64,000 nt of DNA, from contig NZ_VLKG01000002.1 in assembly GCF_007830255.1 (NCBI RefSeq), positions 248,001 to 312,000 on the forward strand, written 5' to 3'. The DNA comes from Azomonas agilis (GTDB taxonomy: Bacteria > Pseudomonadota > Gammaproteobacteria > Pseudomonadales > Pseudomonadaceae). Below the pieces are notes generated by a model. The model ran no database searches and was not told the DNA's origin. It was given only the letters and a program-made list of their open reading frames with translations. Shown here piece by piece: positions 8,675 through 18,993 of this stretch. A program made the translations under genes and the position numbers. Positions within the stretch are counted from its first letter, which is position 1. Each line of letters begins with the position of its first letter.

Positions 8675-9073
8675 ATGGCCTACAGTGATAAAGTAATTGA
8701 GCATTACGAACACCCCCGCAATGTCGGCAAATTTGATGCCGAAGACCCTGACGTGGGAACGGGTATGGTAGGGGCTCCCGCTTGTGGTGATGTGATGCGC
8801 CTACAAATTAAGGTAAATGAGCAAGGCGTGATTGAAGATGCCAAGTTCAAAACCTACGGTTGTGGTTCAGCCATTGCTTCGAGCTCCTTAGCTACTGAAT
8901 GGATGAAGGGCAAAACCCTAGAAGAAGCAGAAGCGATTAAAAATACTCAGTTGGCCGAAGAGTTAGCATTACCACCGGTAAAAATTCACTGCTCAGTGTT
9001 AGCCGAGGATGCGATCAAAGCGGCTGTGCGCGATTATCGTGAAAAGAAAGGTTTAGCGAAGGAGGACCACTAA
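8675..9073 (+). CDS. iscU: Fe-S cluster scaffold IscU
   Basis: 132 residues. IscU is the scaffold on which [2Fe-2S] clusters are built from IscS sulfur. Cluster ligands Cys37, Cys63 and Cys106, the conserved Asp39 (PACGDVM) and His105 are present. The LPPVK motif at residues 99-103 is the docking site for the HscA chaperone. A ribosome site AGAGGA lies upstream. The stop overlaps the iscA start by one base, so the two are likely co-translated. Confidence 0.98.
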   Translation: MAYSDKVIEHYEHPRNVGKFDAEDPDVGTGMVGAPACGDVMRLQIKVNEQGVIEDAKFKTYGCGSAIASSSLATEWMKGKTLEEAEAIKNTQLAEELALPPVKIHCSVLAEDAIKAAVRDYREKKGLAKEDH

Positions 9074-9396
9074 TGTCCATTAGCATGACACCCAAAGCGG
9101 CCCAGCATATCAAGCGCTCTTTGGAAGCCCGTGGTAAAGGTGTTGGGATTCGCTTAGGTGTACATACTTCCGGCTGTTCGGGTATGGCCTATGCCTTAGA
9201 GTTTGTAGATGATCTGGCCCCTGAAGATCAGGTTTTTGAGAGCGAAGGAATCAAGATCATCATTGATCCTAAGAGCCTCGTCTACCTAGAAGGCACCGAG
9301 CTAGACTTTACCCGTGAAGGGTTAAATGAAGGTTTCAAGTTCAACAACCCTAACGCCCGTACTGAGTGCGGTTGTGGCGAAAGCTTTAGCGTGTGA
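9073..9396 (+). CDS. iscA: A-type Fe-S carrier IscA
   Basis: 107 residues, standard length. IscA is an A-type carrier that receives iron or [Fe-S] clusters and delivers them to target proteins. The three conserved cysteines are Cys35 in SGCSGMAY and Cys99 and Cys101 in ECGCGESF. The start codon is TAATG-coupled to iscU, and hscB starts within 10 bp of the stop, as in other isc operons. Confidence 0.97.
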   Translation: MSISMTPKAAQHIKRSLEARGKGVGIRLGVHTSGCSGMAYALEFVDDLAPEDQVFESEGIKIIIDPKSLVYLEGTELDFTREGLNEGFKFNNPNARTECGCGESFSV

Positions 9397-9404
9397 GGTC
9401 AATC

Positions 9405-9926
9405 GTGGCTCCTTCCAGCTATTTTGCGCTCTTTGACATTCCGCCAGCCTTTGACCTTGATTTGGCGGCCTTGGGAGATCGCTATCGGGCGTTAGCCAAG
9501 GACACACATCCTGATCGCTATGCAGATACCGACGATGCTACCCGCCGTCAAGCGGTGCAGCGTTCAGCCTCGTTGAATGAAGCCTATCAAGTGCTGAAAA
9601 CTCCCGCATTGCGGGCTCATCACCTGCTAGCGTTGCAGGGTCGAGCTATGGATCTGGAGGCTACGATTCAAGATCCTGAGTTCTTGATGCAGCAGTTAGC
9701 CTGGCGTGAAGAGCTGGAGGCTTTACAAGAAGCTGTTGATTTATCAGGGATTAGTGCTTTTAAAAAGCGTCTGTACAACACCCAACAGGATTTAGCCGAG
9801 GCATTTTCAGCCTGTTGGCAAGATGCTGCACAGAGCGCTAAGGCTGAGCGACTCATACGGCGTATGCAGTTTTTAGACAAGCTGTCCCAACAAGTGCGCC
9901 AACTAGAAGAGCGTCTCGACGACTAG
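9405..9926 (+). CDS. hscB: J-domain co-chaperone HscB
   Basis: 173 residues from the GTG at 9405, which has GAGGT about five bases upstream; a GTG at 9393 in frame would add four residues and overlap iscA. HscB brings IscU to the Hsp70 protein HscA and stimulates ATP hydrolysis. The J-domain carries the HPD motif at residues 35-37 ([10 protein letters not shown]), followed by a C-terminal three-helix part that binds IscU. It precedes hscA by 36 bp. Confidence 0.93.
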   Translation: MAPSSYFALFDIPPAFDLDLAALGDRYRALAKDTHPDRYADTDDATRRQAVQRSASLNEAYQVLKTPALRAHHLLALQGRAMDLEATIQDPEFLMQQLAWREELEALQEAVDLSGISAFKKRLYNTQQDLAEAFSACWQDAAQSAKAERLIRRMQFLDKLSQQVRQLEERLDD

Positions 9927-9962
9927 CCCTGTCGCCGCTCTGTAGCGGCTGGAGTACATACT

Positions 9963-11825
9963 ATGGCCCTACTGCAAATTTCTGAGCCCGGTCAAAGTGC
10001 TCAGCCCCACCAACATCGGTTGGCTGTGGGGATTGACTTGGGAACCACCAACTCACTGGTTGCCACGGTGCGCAGTGGTGTACCCGAAACCCTAGCCGAT
10101 GTTCAGGGTGAGGTTATTTTGCCCTCCGTAGTGCGCTATCTGCCTGAAGAGATTTGGGTGGGACAAGCAGCTAAAAACAGTGCTGCCCAAGATCCTCTAA
10201 ATACCATTGTTTCGGTGAAGCGCCTGATGGGGCGCGGCTTAGCCGATGTCCAACAACTCGGTACCCAAATGCCCTACCACTTTGTGGCAGGTGGCTCGCA
10301 AATGCCCTTTATTGAAACTGTTCAAGGCCCGAAAAGTCCGGTTGAGGTATCTGCGGATATTTTGCGTGTCTTACGTCAGCGGGCGGAAGATGCGTTGGGG
10401 GGCAGTTTGACAGGCGCAGTGATCACCGTACCTGCGTATTTTGACGATGCCCAACGTCAGGCGACTAAAGATGCTGCCACCTTAGCTGGCTTGAATGTAC
10501 TGCGCTTACTTAATGAGCCCACAGCCGCCGCGGTCGCCTACGGTTTGGATACTCAGGCTGAAGGTGTGATTGCTGTATACGATTTGGGGGGCGGCACCTT
10601 TGATATTTCCATTTTACGCCTCTCCAAAGGTGTGTTTGAGGTCATGGCTACCGGCGGTGACAGTGCTTTGGGCGGTGATGATTTCGACCATGCCATCGCG
10701 GATTGGGTAATCAAAAACTCAAGTATTTCGGCCAACTTATCGCCCGCTGAGCAACGCACCTTGCTGGATAGAGCTTGCCGCGCTAAAGAACAGCTCAGCC
10801 AAGAGCAGCAAGTTGTGTTGCAGTTTGGTGATTGGCGCGGAGACTTAACCCGTATCACCTTCGAAACCCTGATTGAGCCGCTGATTTCCCGTAGTTTAAA
10901 AGCCTGTCGTCGGGCTCTGCGCGATGCCGAAGTGGAGGCCCAAGAGGTTCAAGCCGTCGTGATGGTGGGTGGTTCAACCCGCGTGCCTAAAGTGCGCCAA
11001 GCGGTTGCCGAATTATTTGATACCGAACCGCTGACCAACATTGACCCCGATAAAGTAGTGGCCATTGGCGCAGCGATTCAAGCCGATGCCTTAGCCGGAA
11101 ATCGTCAAGATGACGGCGATATGCTGTTGCTGGACGTTATTCCTCTGTCTTTAGGGCTAGAGACGATGGGCGGCTTGATGGAAAAAATCATCCCGCGCAA
11201 CACCACTATTCCTGTGGCGCGTGCTCAAGAGTTCACCACCTATAAAGATGGCCAAACCGCCATGATGATTCATGTGCTGCAAGGTGAGCGCGATCTGATT
11301 TCCGACTGTCGCTCCCTAGCGCGTTTTGAATTACGCGGTATTCCTCCGATGGTGGCTGGTGCAGCTAAAATTCGCGTGACCTTTCAAGTAGATGCTGATG
11401 GCTTACTCAGTGTTTCGGCGCGAGAGCAAAGTTCTGGGGTCGAGGCCAGTATTCAGATTAAACCCTCATACGGCCTGACGGATGCTGAAATTGCCCGGAT
11501 GCTGGAAGAATCCCTAACCCGTGCCACCGAAGATAAAAACGCTCGGACTTTGCGCGAGCAACAGGTGGACGCTTGGCGTTTGTTAGAGGCGGTAGATTCT
11601 GCGTTAACTACTGATGGTGAGCGGCTGCTCAATGCCAATGAACGGGAAAGTATTGAGGCCGCTATGCTGCGTTTACGAGCTGCCGTTGATGAACAGGATG
11701 CGGGCGTGATTGAACAGCGTATAAAACACCTAAGCCAAGTTACCGATGCTTTTGCGGCACGGCGAATGGATGATTCCATTCAAAAAGCTTTGGCTGGGAA
11801 AAATTTGGACGAAATCGAGACGTAA
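9963..11825 (+). CDS. hscA: Fe-S assembly chaperone HscA (Hsp70 family)
   Basis: 620 residues, standard for HscA. The N-terminal ATPase has the Hsp70 signatures [25 protein letters not shown] and [15 protein letters not shown]; the C-terminal substrate domain follows from about residue 390. With HscB, it binds the LPPVK site of IscU and drives cluster release to acceptor proteins. fdx begins two bases after the stop. Confidence 0.97.
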   Translation: MALLQISEPGQSAQPHQHRLAVGIDLGTTNSLVATVRSGVPETLADVQGEVILPSVVRYLPEEIWVGQAAKNSAAQDPLNTIVSVKRLMGRGLADVQQLGTQMPYHFVAGGSQMPFIETVQGPKSPVEVSADILRVLRQRAEDALGGSLTGAVITVPAYFDDAQRQATKDAATLAGLNVLRLLNEPTAAAVAYGLDTQAEGVIAVYDLGGGTFDISILRLSKGVFEVMATGGDSALGGDDFDHAIADWVIKNSSISANLSPAEQRTLLDRACRAKEQLSQEQQVVLQFGDWRGDLTRITFETLIEPLISRSLKACRRALRDAEVEAQEVQAVVMVGGSTRVPKVRQAVAELFDTEPLTNIDPDKVVAIGAAIQADALAGNRQDDGDMLLLDVIPLSLGLETMGGLMEKIIPRNTTIPVARAQEFTTYKDGQTAMMIHVLQGERDLISDCRSLARFELRGIPPMVAGAAKIRVTFQVDADGLLSVSAREQSSGVEASIQIKPSYGLTDAEIARMLEESLTRATEDKNARTLREQQVDAWRLLEAVDSALTTDGERLLNANERESIEAAMLRLRAAVDEQDAGVIEQRIKHLSQVTDAFAARRMDDSIQKALAGKNLDEIET

Positions 11826-11827
11826 CG

Positions 11828-12166
11828 ATGCCCAAAGTCACCTTCTTACCCCATGCTGAACACTGTCCCGCCGGAGCCGTTATCGAAGCCCGCACCGGCG
11901 AGTCAGTCCTGGATGCAGCGCTGCGTAATGGCATTGAAATTGAACATGCCTGTGAAAAATCCTGTGCCTGCACAACCTGCCACGTCATTGTGCGTAAAGG
12001 TTTTGAGTCGCTGAAAGCCTCAGATGAGTTGGAGGATGATTTACTAGACCGCGCTTGGGGTTTGGAGCCCACGTCGCGTCTATCCTGTCAGGCTAAGGTG
12101 GGGGAGGCCGATTTATTGGTAGAAATTCCCCGCTACACCCTCAACCAAGTCTCAGAAGGACACTAG
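11828..12166 (+). CDS. fdx: [2Fe-2S] ferredoxin of the isc system
   Basis: 112 residues. The adrenodoxin-like ligand set is visible: Cys42, Cys48 and Cys51 in ACEKSCACTTCH, and a fourth cysteine near residue 87 in SRLSCQAKV. This ferredoxin supplies electrons to sulfur reduction or cluster coupling during Fe-S assembly. It lies 2 bp behind hscA and 22 bp ahead of iscX. Confidence 0.97.
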   Translation: MPKVTFLPHAEHCPAGAVIEARTGESVLDAALRNGIEIEHACEKSCACTTCHVIVRKGFESLKASDELEDDLLDRAWGLEPTSRLSCQAKVGEADLLVEIPRYTLNQVSEGH

Positions 12167-12188
12167 CTGATACAAGGGGAGCGTCGCT

Positions 12189-12389
12189 ATGAGTCTAAAA
12201 TGGACCGATGTACAGGAAATTGCCCTGCAACTGATGGAGCAAAAGCCAGATATAGATCCGCATTACCTGAATTTTGTGGATTTGCATCAGTGGGTATTGG
12301 CGCTCCCTGACTTTACCGATGCACCTGATCACGGTGGCGAAAAGGTGTTAGAGGCGATTCAAAGCGCTTGGATTGACGAAATGGATTGA
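12189..12389 (+). CDS. iscX: Fe-S assembly protein IscX
   Basis: 66 residues, the usual length. IscX is a small acidic protein that binds IscS and can bind iron; it modulates cluster formation. The motifs [12 protein letters not shown] and [19 protein letters not shown] fit the family closely. It closes the isc operon proper. The next gene, ndk, follows after about 100 bp with a possible promoter of its own. Confidence 0.96.
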   Translation: MSLKWTDVQEIALQLMEQKPDIDPHYLNFVDLHQWVLALPDFTDAPDHGGEKVLEAIQSAWIDEMD

Positions 12390-12435
12390 CCGGGAATAAG
12401 GGCGCTCACTGCTACGCATTTCCCCCTAATTTGCG

Positions 12436-12441
12436 TATACT
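12436..12441 (+). promoter_or_regulatory. Possible -10 element ahead of ndk
   Basis: TATACT, in the context TTGCGTATACTCC, lies 47 bp before the ndk start in the only sizeable gap between iscX and ndk. No good -35 hexamer is seen at 16-18 bp upstream, so confidence is low. Confidence 0.3.
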
Positions 12442-12487
12442 CCGCAGGCTGTATTTCGTCCCAATCTTTTTCGCTTTGGAGCTTTTC

Positions 12488-12919
12488 ATGGCTGTTGAAC
12501 GCACTCTTTCCATTATCAAGCCGGACGCTGTCGCCAAGAACGTCGTCGGTGAAATCCTGTCCCGCTTCGAGAAGGCTGGCCTGCGCGTCGTCGCCGCGAA
12601 AATGGTACAGCTATCTGAGCGCGAAGCTGGCGGTTTCTATGCTGAGCACAAAGCGCGTCCTTTCTTTAAAGATCTGGTTTCCTTCATGACTTCTGGCCCT
12701 GTGCTGGTTCAAGTTCTGGAAGGTGAAGGCGCCATCGCTAAAAACCGTGAGCTGATGGGTGCTACCAACCCCAAAGACGCGGCTGCCGGCACCATCCGTG
12801 CTGATTTCGCCGTTTCCATCGACGAAAACGCCGTACACGGTTCTGATTCTGAAGCTTCTGCTGCGCGCGAAATTTCCTACTTCTTCGCCGCTACTGAAGT
12901 CTGCGAACGCATTCGCTAA
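12488..12919 (+). CDS. ndk: Nucleoside diphosphate kinase
   Basis: 143 residues from the ATG at 12488 ([18 protein letters not shown]), preceded by TGGAGC. A longer in-frame reading from 12386 is rejected because the family start is here. Ndk moves phosphate from ATP to other nucleoside diphosphates through a phosphohistidine. The active histidine is His117 in NAVHGSDS. Gene order isc-ndk-rlmN is usual in Pseudomonas relatives. Confidence 0.97.
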   Translation: MAVERTLSIIKPDAVAKNVVGEILSRFEKAGLRVVAAKMVQLSEREAGGFYAEHKARPFFKDLVSFMTSGPVLVQVLEGEGAIAKNRELMGATNPKDAAAGTIRADFAVSIDENAVHGSDSEASAAREISYFFAATEVCERIR

Positions 12920-12934
12920 GCACAGGATATTCCC

Positions 12935-14080
12935 GTGACAACACCGACCGGCAAAATCAATCTGTTGGGGCTGACGCAGCCGCAATTGGAGCAATTCTTC
13001 GAATCCATAGGAGAAAAGCGCTTTCGTGCCGGTCAGGTCATGAAGTGGATTCACCACTTCGGCGTGGATGATTTCGACGCTATGACCAATGTGGGCAAGG
13101 CTTTGCGCGAGAAGCTCAGAGCCTGTGCCGAAATTCGTGGGCCGGAAGTCGTCAGTCAGGATATTTCCAGCGATGGCACCCGTAAGTGGGTGATGCGTGT
13201 GGCTTCCGGCAGCTTGATTGAAACCGTGTATATCCCGCAAAACGGGCGCGGTACGCTGTGTGTGTCTTCCCAAGCGGGTTGTTCTTTGGATTGCAGCTTT
13301 TGCTCCACCGGCAAACAGGGCTTTAACAGCAACCTCACGGCGGCCGAAGTGATTGGGCAAGTCTGGGTGGCTAATAAATCCTTTGGCAGCGTTCCGGCCA
13401 AAATCGACCGTGCCATCACCAACGTGGTGATGATGGGCATGGGTGAGCCGCTGCTGAACTTCGATAATGTGGTCGCCGCCATGCAGATCATGATGGACGA
13501 TCTGGGCTATGGTATTTCCAAACGTAAAGTGACGCTATCCACCTCCGGCGTAGTGCCCATGATTGAGGAGCTGGCTAAGGTGGTGGACGTATCACTGGCT
13601 TTGTCGCTGCATGCGCCCAATGATGAGCTGCGCGATCAGTTAGTACCCATCAACCGTAAATATCCTCTGGCTGTACTGCTGGATGCCTGTCAGCGCTACA
13701 TCTCGCGCTTGGGTGAAAAGCGGGTGCTGACCATTGAGTACACGCTACTTAAAGGGATTAACGATCAACCCGAACATGCCCAGCAGATGGCCGCTTTATT
13801 GGCCAATATTCCCTGCAAAATCAATCTAATTCCCTTTAACCCATTCCCGCATTCTTCCTATGAGCGCCCGAGCAATAATGCCATCCGGCGTTTTCAGGAG
13901 CTGTTGCAACAGGCGGGGCATAACGTGACCATCCGCACCACACGCGGCGAAGACATTGATGCAGCCTGCGGTCAGTTGGTGGGTAAGGTGCTGGATCGTA
14001 CTCGGCGTTCGGAGCGTTATCTGTCAGAGCGGCAAGCCTCGGATGTGCAGACCAACCAAGTTTTGGTGCAGTCCTCCTGA
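12935..14080 (+). CDS. rlmN: 23S rRNA (A2503)/tRNA (A37) methyltransferase RlmN
   Basis: 381 residues from a GTG at 12935. RlmN is a radical SAM enzyme that makes 2-methyladenosine at 23S rRNA position 2503 and in some tRNAs. The cluster cysteines are Cys116, Cys120 and Cys123 ([16 protein letters not shown]), [10 protein letters not shown] follows, and the methyl-carrying cysteine is in AACGQL near residue 350. The N-terminal accessory domain for RNA binding is present. It lies between ndk and pilF, the standard place, and is the canonical member compared with the divergent copy at 5077. Confidence 0.96.
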   Translation: MTTPTGKINLLGLTQPQLEQFFESIGEKRFRAGQVMKWIHHFGVDDFDAMTNVGKALREKLRACAEIRGPEVVSQDISSDGTRKWVMRVASGSLIETVYIPQNGRGTLCVSSQAGCSLDCSFCSTGKQGFNSNLTAAEVIGQVWVANKSFGSVPAKIDRAITNVVMMGMGEPLLNFDNVVAAMQIMMDDLGYGISKRKVTLSTSGVVPMIEELAKVVDVSLALSLHAPNDELRDQLVPINRKYPLAVLLDACQRYISRLGEKRVLTIEYTLLKGINDQPEHAQQMAALLANIPCKINLIPFNPFPHSSYERPSNNAIRRFQELLQQAGHNVTIRTTRGEDIDAACGQLVGKVLDRTRRSERYLSERQASDVQTNQVLVQSS

Positions 14081-14088
14081 GGCAGCTT

Positions 14089-14859
14089 ATGGGGATGCGC
14101 CAACTGAGTCTGATATTAGTATTCAGTAGTTTGCTGGGCTGTGTTTCCGAAGGGCCAACCCGACCTTTGGACACGGAGCAAGGTCGTCGTGAAGCGCGTG
14201 ATGCTTACGTCAAGTTAGGGCTGGCCTATTTGCAGCAGGGCTCTACCTCCCGGGCTAAATTACCGCTCAGTAAGGCATTGGAATTAGATCCCAATAGTGC
14301 AGAAACCCATGCCGCCTTGGCTTTGGTGTTTCAAACCGAGCTGGAAACTAAGTTAGCTGACCAGCATTATCGGCAGGCTATTAGTGCCAATCCAACCGCT
14401 CGTATTCTGAATAATTATGGCAGTTTTCTTTACGATCAAGGGCGTTATGAGGAGGCCCTAGCACGTTTTCAGCAGGCCACTAATGACCCTCTGTATCAAG
14501 AGCGTGGGCGGGTTTTTGAAAACCTAGGGTTAACCTCCTTAAAATTGGGTCAAACCGAGCAAGCGCGTGAATATTTTAACCGGGCTTTACGTCTGGATAA
14601 CCAGCAGCCTATGGTTTTGTTAGAGTTAGCTGCACTGTCGTATGACAGTAAGGATTACATAGTAGCCAAACGCTACTATGATCAGTACCGTGTTCAACAG
14701 ACGAATCAACAAACACTGCCCGCACGGAGTCTGCTGTTGGGAATTCGTTTAGGGCGCGTTTTTCAAGATCAAAATCAGATCAAAATCCTGTCTATGCAGC
14801 TCCAGCGTTTCTATCCGGCCTCGCCGGAGTACAACACCTATCTTTCGGAGCAACAATGA
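14089..14859 (+). CDS. pilF: Type IV pilus biogenesis lipoprotein PilF (PilW)
   Basis: 256 residues. The N-terminus MGMRQLSLILVFSSLLGCVS is a lipoprotein signal with lipobox LLGC. The rest is a chain of tetratricopeptide repeats, for example AYVKLGLAYLQQG, ETHAALALVFQ and NNYGSFLYDQGRY. PilF is the outer-membrane pilotin that helps the secretin PilQ assemble. The stop overlaps the rodZ start (ATGA). The rest of the pilus machinery is not in this window. Confidence 0.93.
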   Translation: MGMRQLSLILVFSSLLGCVSEGPTRPLDTEQGRREARDAYVKLGLAYLQQGSTSRAKLPLSKALELDPNSAETHAALALVFQTELETKLADQHYRQAISANPTARILNNYGSFLYDQGRYEEALARFQQATNDPLYQERGRVFENLGLTSLKLGQTEQAREYFNRALRLDNQQPMVLLELAALSYDSKDYIVAKRYYDQYRVQQTNQQTLPARSLLLGIRLGRVFQDQNQIKILSMQLQRFYPASPEYNTYLSEQQ

Positions 14860-15890
14860 ACACGCCGCAATTTGATGCCTCGGCGTTGGCGAGTATGCCA
14901 AATCCGGGTGAGCTATTACGCGCGACCCGCGAGCAGCACGGACTGTCTCTGGCCGGCGTATCTTTGCAACTGAACTTACCCGAACGTACCTTGGCTCAAA
15001 TTGAGGCCGGTGATTTTTCACACCTGCCCGGCCATACTTTCGCGCGGGGTTATGTACGCGCCTACGCTAAGTTATTAGATCTTGACCAAACTCAAGTGGT
15101 CGAGCTGTTTGATCGCTACACCGGCACCGATGCTAAAGGCAGCCAAGTCCAAAGCCTTGGACATATTGAGGAACCTACGCGCTTATCTTCGATTGGCCTG
15201 CGCTTGGTGAGTTTAGTGCTGCTGTTTTTATTGGCTACTCTTGGATTTTTCCTGTGGCAAGAAAACAATCTGACCTTGCAGGTATCCCAGATTACCAACT
15301 CATTGCGGCATGTTGAGGTAGAGGCAGCGGATGGTTCTGTTCAGGTGCATTCTTTAGAGGATACGCCAGAGCCTCCAACGCAGGCTACTGCACTCTCGGT
15401 AGGCACGGCCCACAGTATTCCCTTACCCTTAAATACGGGGCATACGATACCCGCTCCCGTCCGCGAGCCTGAATCTAAACCTCAGACAGCTAAGCCAGAG
15501 CTGGTTCAGCATACGCCTGCTACGCCGCTGTCTCAGCTTCAGCCTGTTCAGCAGCCCACCGAGCCTAAGCCAGAACAGCCGCACAGTCTGGCTCCTACGC
15601 CGCCTCAAGCGGATACAGGAGCGGTGGCTCAGCCACCTGCCGCCAGTTCAGAGCGCCCTTTAGTGCTGCATTTCAGCGCCGATTGCTGGAGTCGTGTTGT
15701 CGATGCTGATGGGCGTGTGTTGTTAAATGGCTTAATGAAAGCCGGTGTGACCCAAGCCCTACAAGGCAAAGAACCCTTTAGCGTGCAATTAGGCTTTGCA
15801 CGCGGTGTTCAGGTAATCTACCGAGGCACTGAGGTTGATTTAGCCCCCCATACTCGGGGCTCGGTCGCCCGTTTTAAGCTGGGACAATAA
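14856..15890 (+). CDS. rodZ: Cytoskeleton protein RodZ
   Basis: 344 residues. Order of parts: a Cro/C1-type helix-turn-helix near residues 15-85 (GELLRATREQHGLSLAGVS), one membrane span near 108-132 (LRLVSLVLLFLLATLGFFLW), a long Pro/Gln/Thr-rich periplasmic linker, and a C-terminal DUF4115 beta domain (SADCWSRVVDADGRVLL). RodZ links the MreB filament, which it binds through the HTH, to the elongation machinery. MreB itself is encoded at 58652. The linker is where length variation is expected. Confidence 0.93.
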   Translation: MNTPQFDASALASMPNPGELLRATREQHGLSLAGVSLQLNLPERTLAQIEAGDFSHLPGHTFARGYVRAYAKLLDLDQTQVVELFDRYTGTDAKGSQVQSLGHIEEPTRLSSIGLRLVSLVLLFLLATLGFFLWQENNLTLQVSQITNSLRHVEVEAADGSVQVHSLEDTPEPPTQATALSVGTAHSIPLPLNTGHTIPAPVREPESKPQTAKPELVQHTPATPLSQLQPVQQPTEPKPEQPHSLAPTPPQADTGAVAQPPAASSERPLVLHFSADCWSRVVDADGRVLLNGLMKAGVTQALQGKEPFSVQLGFARGVQVIYRGTEVDLAPHTRGSVARFKLGQ

Positions 15891-15893
15891 AGC

Positions 15894-17006
15894 ATGCACT
15901 CAGAATCTCCGATTAAGCGGCGTAAATCACGGCAAATCTTTGTTGGAAAGGTTGCTGTGGGGGGGGATGCCCCGATTAGCGTGCAAAGCATGACCAACAC
16001 TAATACCTGTGACGTGGAGGCCACTGTGGCCCAAATTCGTCGTATGGAGCAGGCGGGTGTGGACATTGTGCGCATTTCCATCCCCAGCATGGAGGCCGCC
16101 GAAGCCTTTGGTCGTATCCGTCAGCAGATTGAGCTGCCCCTAGTGGCGGATATTCATTTCGATTATCAAATTGCCCTGCGGGTTGCTGAGTTAGGTGTGG
16201 ATTGCCTGCGGATTAACCCTGGTAATATTGGCCGTGAAGATCGGGTCAAAGCCGTGGTAGAGGCGGCCCGTGATCGGGGTATTCCTATTCGTATTGGCGT
16301 GAACGCCGGTTCGCTGGAAAAAGACCTGCTCAAGCAATACGGTGAGCCCACCGCAGAGGCTTTGGTTGAGTCGGCCATGCGTAATGTGGAGCATTTAGAC
16401 CGTCTAAATTTCCCGGATTTTAAAGTCAGCGTTAAGGCTTCCGATGTATTTATGGCGGTAAAAGCCTACCGACTGCTGGCGGAAAAAATCGAACAGCCGT
16501 TGCATTTAGGGATTACCGAAGCCGGTGGTCTGCGTTCGGGGACAGTAAAGTCCGCCGTGGGCCTAGGTATGTTATTGGCCGATGGCATTGGCGATACTCT
16601 GCGCGTTTCCTTAGCCGCGGATCCTGTTGAAGAAGTTAAGGTCGGTTTTGATATCCTTAAATCGCTGCGTTTGCGGTCACGCGGGATTAATTTTATCGCC
16701 TGTCCTAGCTGCTCGCGGCAAAACTTCGATGTAGTCAGTACCATGAATGAGCTGGAAAAGCGCCTCGAAGATCTGCTGGTTCCTATGGATGTAGCCGTGA
16801 TTGGCTGTGTGGTCAACGGGCCGGGAGAGGCCAAAGAAGCTGTGGTTGGCCTAACCGGCGGCACACCCAATAATCTGGTGTACATTGATGGCAAGCCTGC
16901 GCTTAAGCTGAGCAATGACAATTTGGTCACTGAGCTAGAACAACTGATTCGTCAAAAAGCGGCTGAGAAACAACAGGCCGACGCAGCGGCTGCTGCGGAA
17001 CACTAA
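15894..17006 (+). CDS. ispG: 4-hydroxy-3-methylbut-2-en-1-yl diphosphate synthase IspG
   Basis: 370 residues. IspG is a [4Fe-4S] enzyme of the MEP isoprenoid pathway that converts MEcPP to HMBPP with reduced ferredoxin or flavodoxin. Cluster cysteines Cys270 and Cys273 ([10 protein letters not shown]) and Cys305 (GCVVNGPGE) are visible. The TIM-barrel N-terminal part has [16 protein letters not shown]. It begins 3 bp after rodZ and ends in an Ala/Gln-rich tail ([16 protein letters not shown]). Confidence 0.97.
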   Translation: MHSESPIKRRKSRQIFVGKVAVGGDAPISVQSMTNTNTCDVEATVAQIRRMEQAGVDIVRISIPSMEAAEAFGRIRQQIELPLVADIHFDYQIALRVAELGVDCLRINPGNIGREDRVKAVVEAARDRGIPIRIGVNAGSLEKDLLKQYGEPTAEALVESAMRNVEHLDRLNFPDFKVSVKASDVFMAVKAYRLLAEKIEQPLHLGITEAGGLRSGTVKSAVGLGMLLADGIGDTLRVSLAADPVEEVKVGFDILKSLRLRSRGINFIACPSCSRQNFDVVSTMNELEKRLEDLLVPMDVAVIGCVVNGPGEAKEAVVGLTGGTPNNLVYIDGKPALKLSNDNLVTELEQLIRQKAAEKQQADAAAAAEH

Positions 17007-17014
17007 GGAATTTC

Positions 17015-18298
17015 ATGAGCAAGACCCTGCAAGCTATCCGTGGCATGAACGACATTCTGCCAGGACAAACCCCTGTGTGGCGCTATCTGGAAACCAGCTT
17101 CGCCCGATTGCTGGATCAATACGGCTACAGCGAAATCCGCTTGCCGATTCTTGAGTTCACAGAACTGTTTGCGCGAGGCATTGGTGAAGGTACCGATGTG
17201 GTGGATAAGGAAATGTACAGCTTCCTTGACCGCAACCAAGAGTCCCTAACTCTGCGTCCTGAAGGTACCGCGGGTTGTGTGCGTGCAGTGCTGGAGCATG
17301 GTTTGACCGGTGGCGGCCAAGTACAAAAACTCTGGTACGCAGGCCCGATGTTCCGCTACGAAAAGCCGCAAAAAGGCCGCTATCGTCAATTTCATCAAAT
17401 GGGTGTAGAGGTGTTCAATCAGCCCGGCCCAGATATTGATGCTGAGTTGATTATCCTCACCGCGCGGCTGTGGAAAGCCTTAGGCGTATCTGAAGCGGTA
17501 AGTCTGCAACTGAACAGCCTCGGCTCCTCTGAAGCCCGTGCTCGGTATCGGGATGCGCTGGTGGCTTACCTGCAACAGCATTTTGACCAGTTGGATGAGG
17601 ACAGCCAACGCCGTCTGACCAGCAATCCGCTGCGGATTTTAGACAGCAAAAACGCCCAAACCCAAAGCCTACTGGTAGAAGCCCCCACCCTGTTTGAGTA
17701 TCTGGATGAAGAATCCAAAGCCCACTTTGAGGGCTTGAAAGCGCGTTTGGATGCCGTGGGTATTGCCTACGAGATCAACCCTAAACTGGTGCGTGGTCTG
17801 GACTACTATGGCCGCACCGTTTTTGAGTGGGTGACGGATAAACTAGGAGCCCAAGGAACCGTCTGTGCCGGTGGTCGCTACGATGGCTTGATCACCCAGT
17901 TCGGTGGTAAGCCCACTCCAGGCGTTGGTTTTGCCATGGGCGTAGAGCGTCTGGTATTACTGCTGGAAACCTTGGACTGTGTTCCTAAATCCCTAACACC
18001 TGCGCCCCACGCCTACCTGTGTGCCTTCGGTGAGCCCGCCGAGCAAGCAGCCCTTAAATTGGCTGAAGAGCTGCGTAATAGCCTTCCTAATGTGCGCTTG
18101 CTGGTCAACTTGGGTGGCGGAAGCTTTAAAAGCCAATTTAAAAAAGCCGATAAAAGTGGGGCTAACTACGCCCTGATTTTGGGCGAGGATGAATTGGCAA
18201 AACAGGTGATCGGCTTAAAACCGCTGCGCAATGATGAGCCACAACAGCTAGTTGCTTGGGCTGATTTAGCCCAGCAGATGGCCGATTATTTGAACTGA
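17015..18298 (+). CDS. hisS: Histidyl-tRNA synthetase
   Basis: 427 residues. HisRS attaches histidine to tRNA-His. Class II motifs are clear: motif 2 with [17 protein letters not shown] and the histidine-specific signatures [13 protein letters not shown] and GGGRYDGL-like [14 protein letters not shown]. The anticodon-binding domain forms the last 100 residues. AAGGAATTTC precedes the ATG. It is between ispG and yfgM in the usual order. Confidence 0.97.
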   Translation: MSKTLQAIRGMNDILPGQTPVWRYLETSFARLLDQYGYSEIRLPILEFTELFARGIGEGTDVVDKEMYSFLDRNQESLTLRPEGTAGCVRAVLEHGLTGGGQVQKLWYAGPMFRYEKPQKGRYRQFHQMGVEVFNQPGPDIDAELIILTARLWKALGVSEAVSLQLNSLGSSEARARYRDALVAYLQQHFDQLDEDSQRRLTSNPLRILDSKNAQTQSLLVEAPTLFEYLDEESKAHFEGLKARLDAVGIAYEINPKLVRGLDYYGRTVFEWVTDKLGAQGTVCAGGRYDGLITQFGGKPTPGVGFAMGVERLVLLLETLDCVPKSLTPAPHAYLCAFGEPAEQAALKLAEELRNSLPNVRLLVNLGGGSFKSQFKKADKSGANYALILGEDELAKQVIGLKPLRNDEPQQLVAWADLAQQMADYLN

Positions 18299-18339
18299 AC
18301 TCAGATCGAACCTGCATGGAATGTGAGGAGTAGCAGTAG

Positions 18340-18993
18340 GTGAGCATAAGCGAAGACGAACAACTGGAGCAGTTAAAAGATTGGTGGCAGCGCAGCGGAA
18401 AGCCGTTATTAGCAGGCTGCCTCTTAGCCCTGATTGGGGTATTGGTTTGGCAATACTGGCAGCATCGCACCCTAGTACAGACCCAAAATGCTTCTATCCT
18501 GTACCAGCAACTGATGAATGCCACCCTAGGCGCAGAAACTCCCGATAAGGCCGAAGTAGCCCGCTTAGGAAATCTGTTAAAAAACGACTACGCCAACAGT
18601 CAGTATGCTCAGTACGCACGGTTGTTTTTAGCTAAGGTGGCCGTAGACGCAAAGCGCCTTGATGAAGCGGCTACCGAGTTAAGAGTATTGGTTGAGACTG
18701 CTAAAGATACGACCGTCAAAGAGATTGCCCGCGAGCGTTTGGCCAGAATTTGGATCGCCCAAAATGAGCCACAGCGCGCTTTGGATATGCTCTCTGGGAC
18801 TACTGATCCTGTATTTGCGGCAACCCGAGAAGAACTGCGCGGGGATATCTTGGTGCAGTTGGGGCGTGTGGAAGAAGCTAAACAGGCCTATCTAAAGGCT
18901 CAGGCGGCACTGCCCGCCGAAGTTTCTCCTGTACTATTGCAAATGAAGCTCAACGATCTGGCTAAACCTGAGGATACTCCAAGCAATGCCTAA
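18340..18993 (+). CDS. yfgM: Membrane-anchored TPR protein YfgM
   Basis: 217 residues from a GTG at 18340, with GAGGAG about 11 bases upstream. The N-terminus SEDEQLEQLKDWWQRSGKP is followed by one span (PLLAGCLLALIGVLVWQYW) and then periplasmic TPR-like helices (DUF2133 family). YfgM associates with the SecYEG translocon and periplasmic chaperones in E. coli. It overlaps bamB by 8 bp, in keeping with a shared role in exporting and folding envelope proteins. Confidence 0.9.
   Translation: MSISEDEQLEQLKDWWQRSGKPLLAGCLLALIGVLVWQYWQHRTLVQTQNASILYQQLMNATLGAETPDKAEVARLGNLLKNDYANSQYAQYARLFLAKVAVDAKRLDEAATELRVLVETAKDTTVKEIARERLARIWIAQNEPQRALDMLSGTTDPVFAATREELRGDILVQLGRVEEAKQAYLKAQAALPAEVSPVLLQMKLNDLAKPEDTPSNA

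Noticed and set aside
12386-12487. N-terminal extension of Ndk
   Set aside because: The in-frame extension has no match to the family and the ribosome site is directly before 12488.
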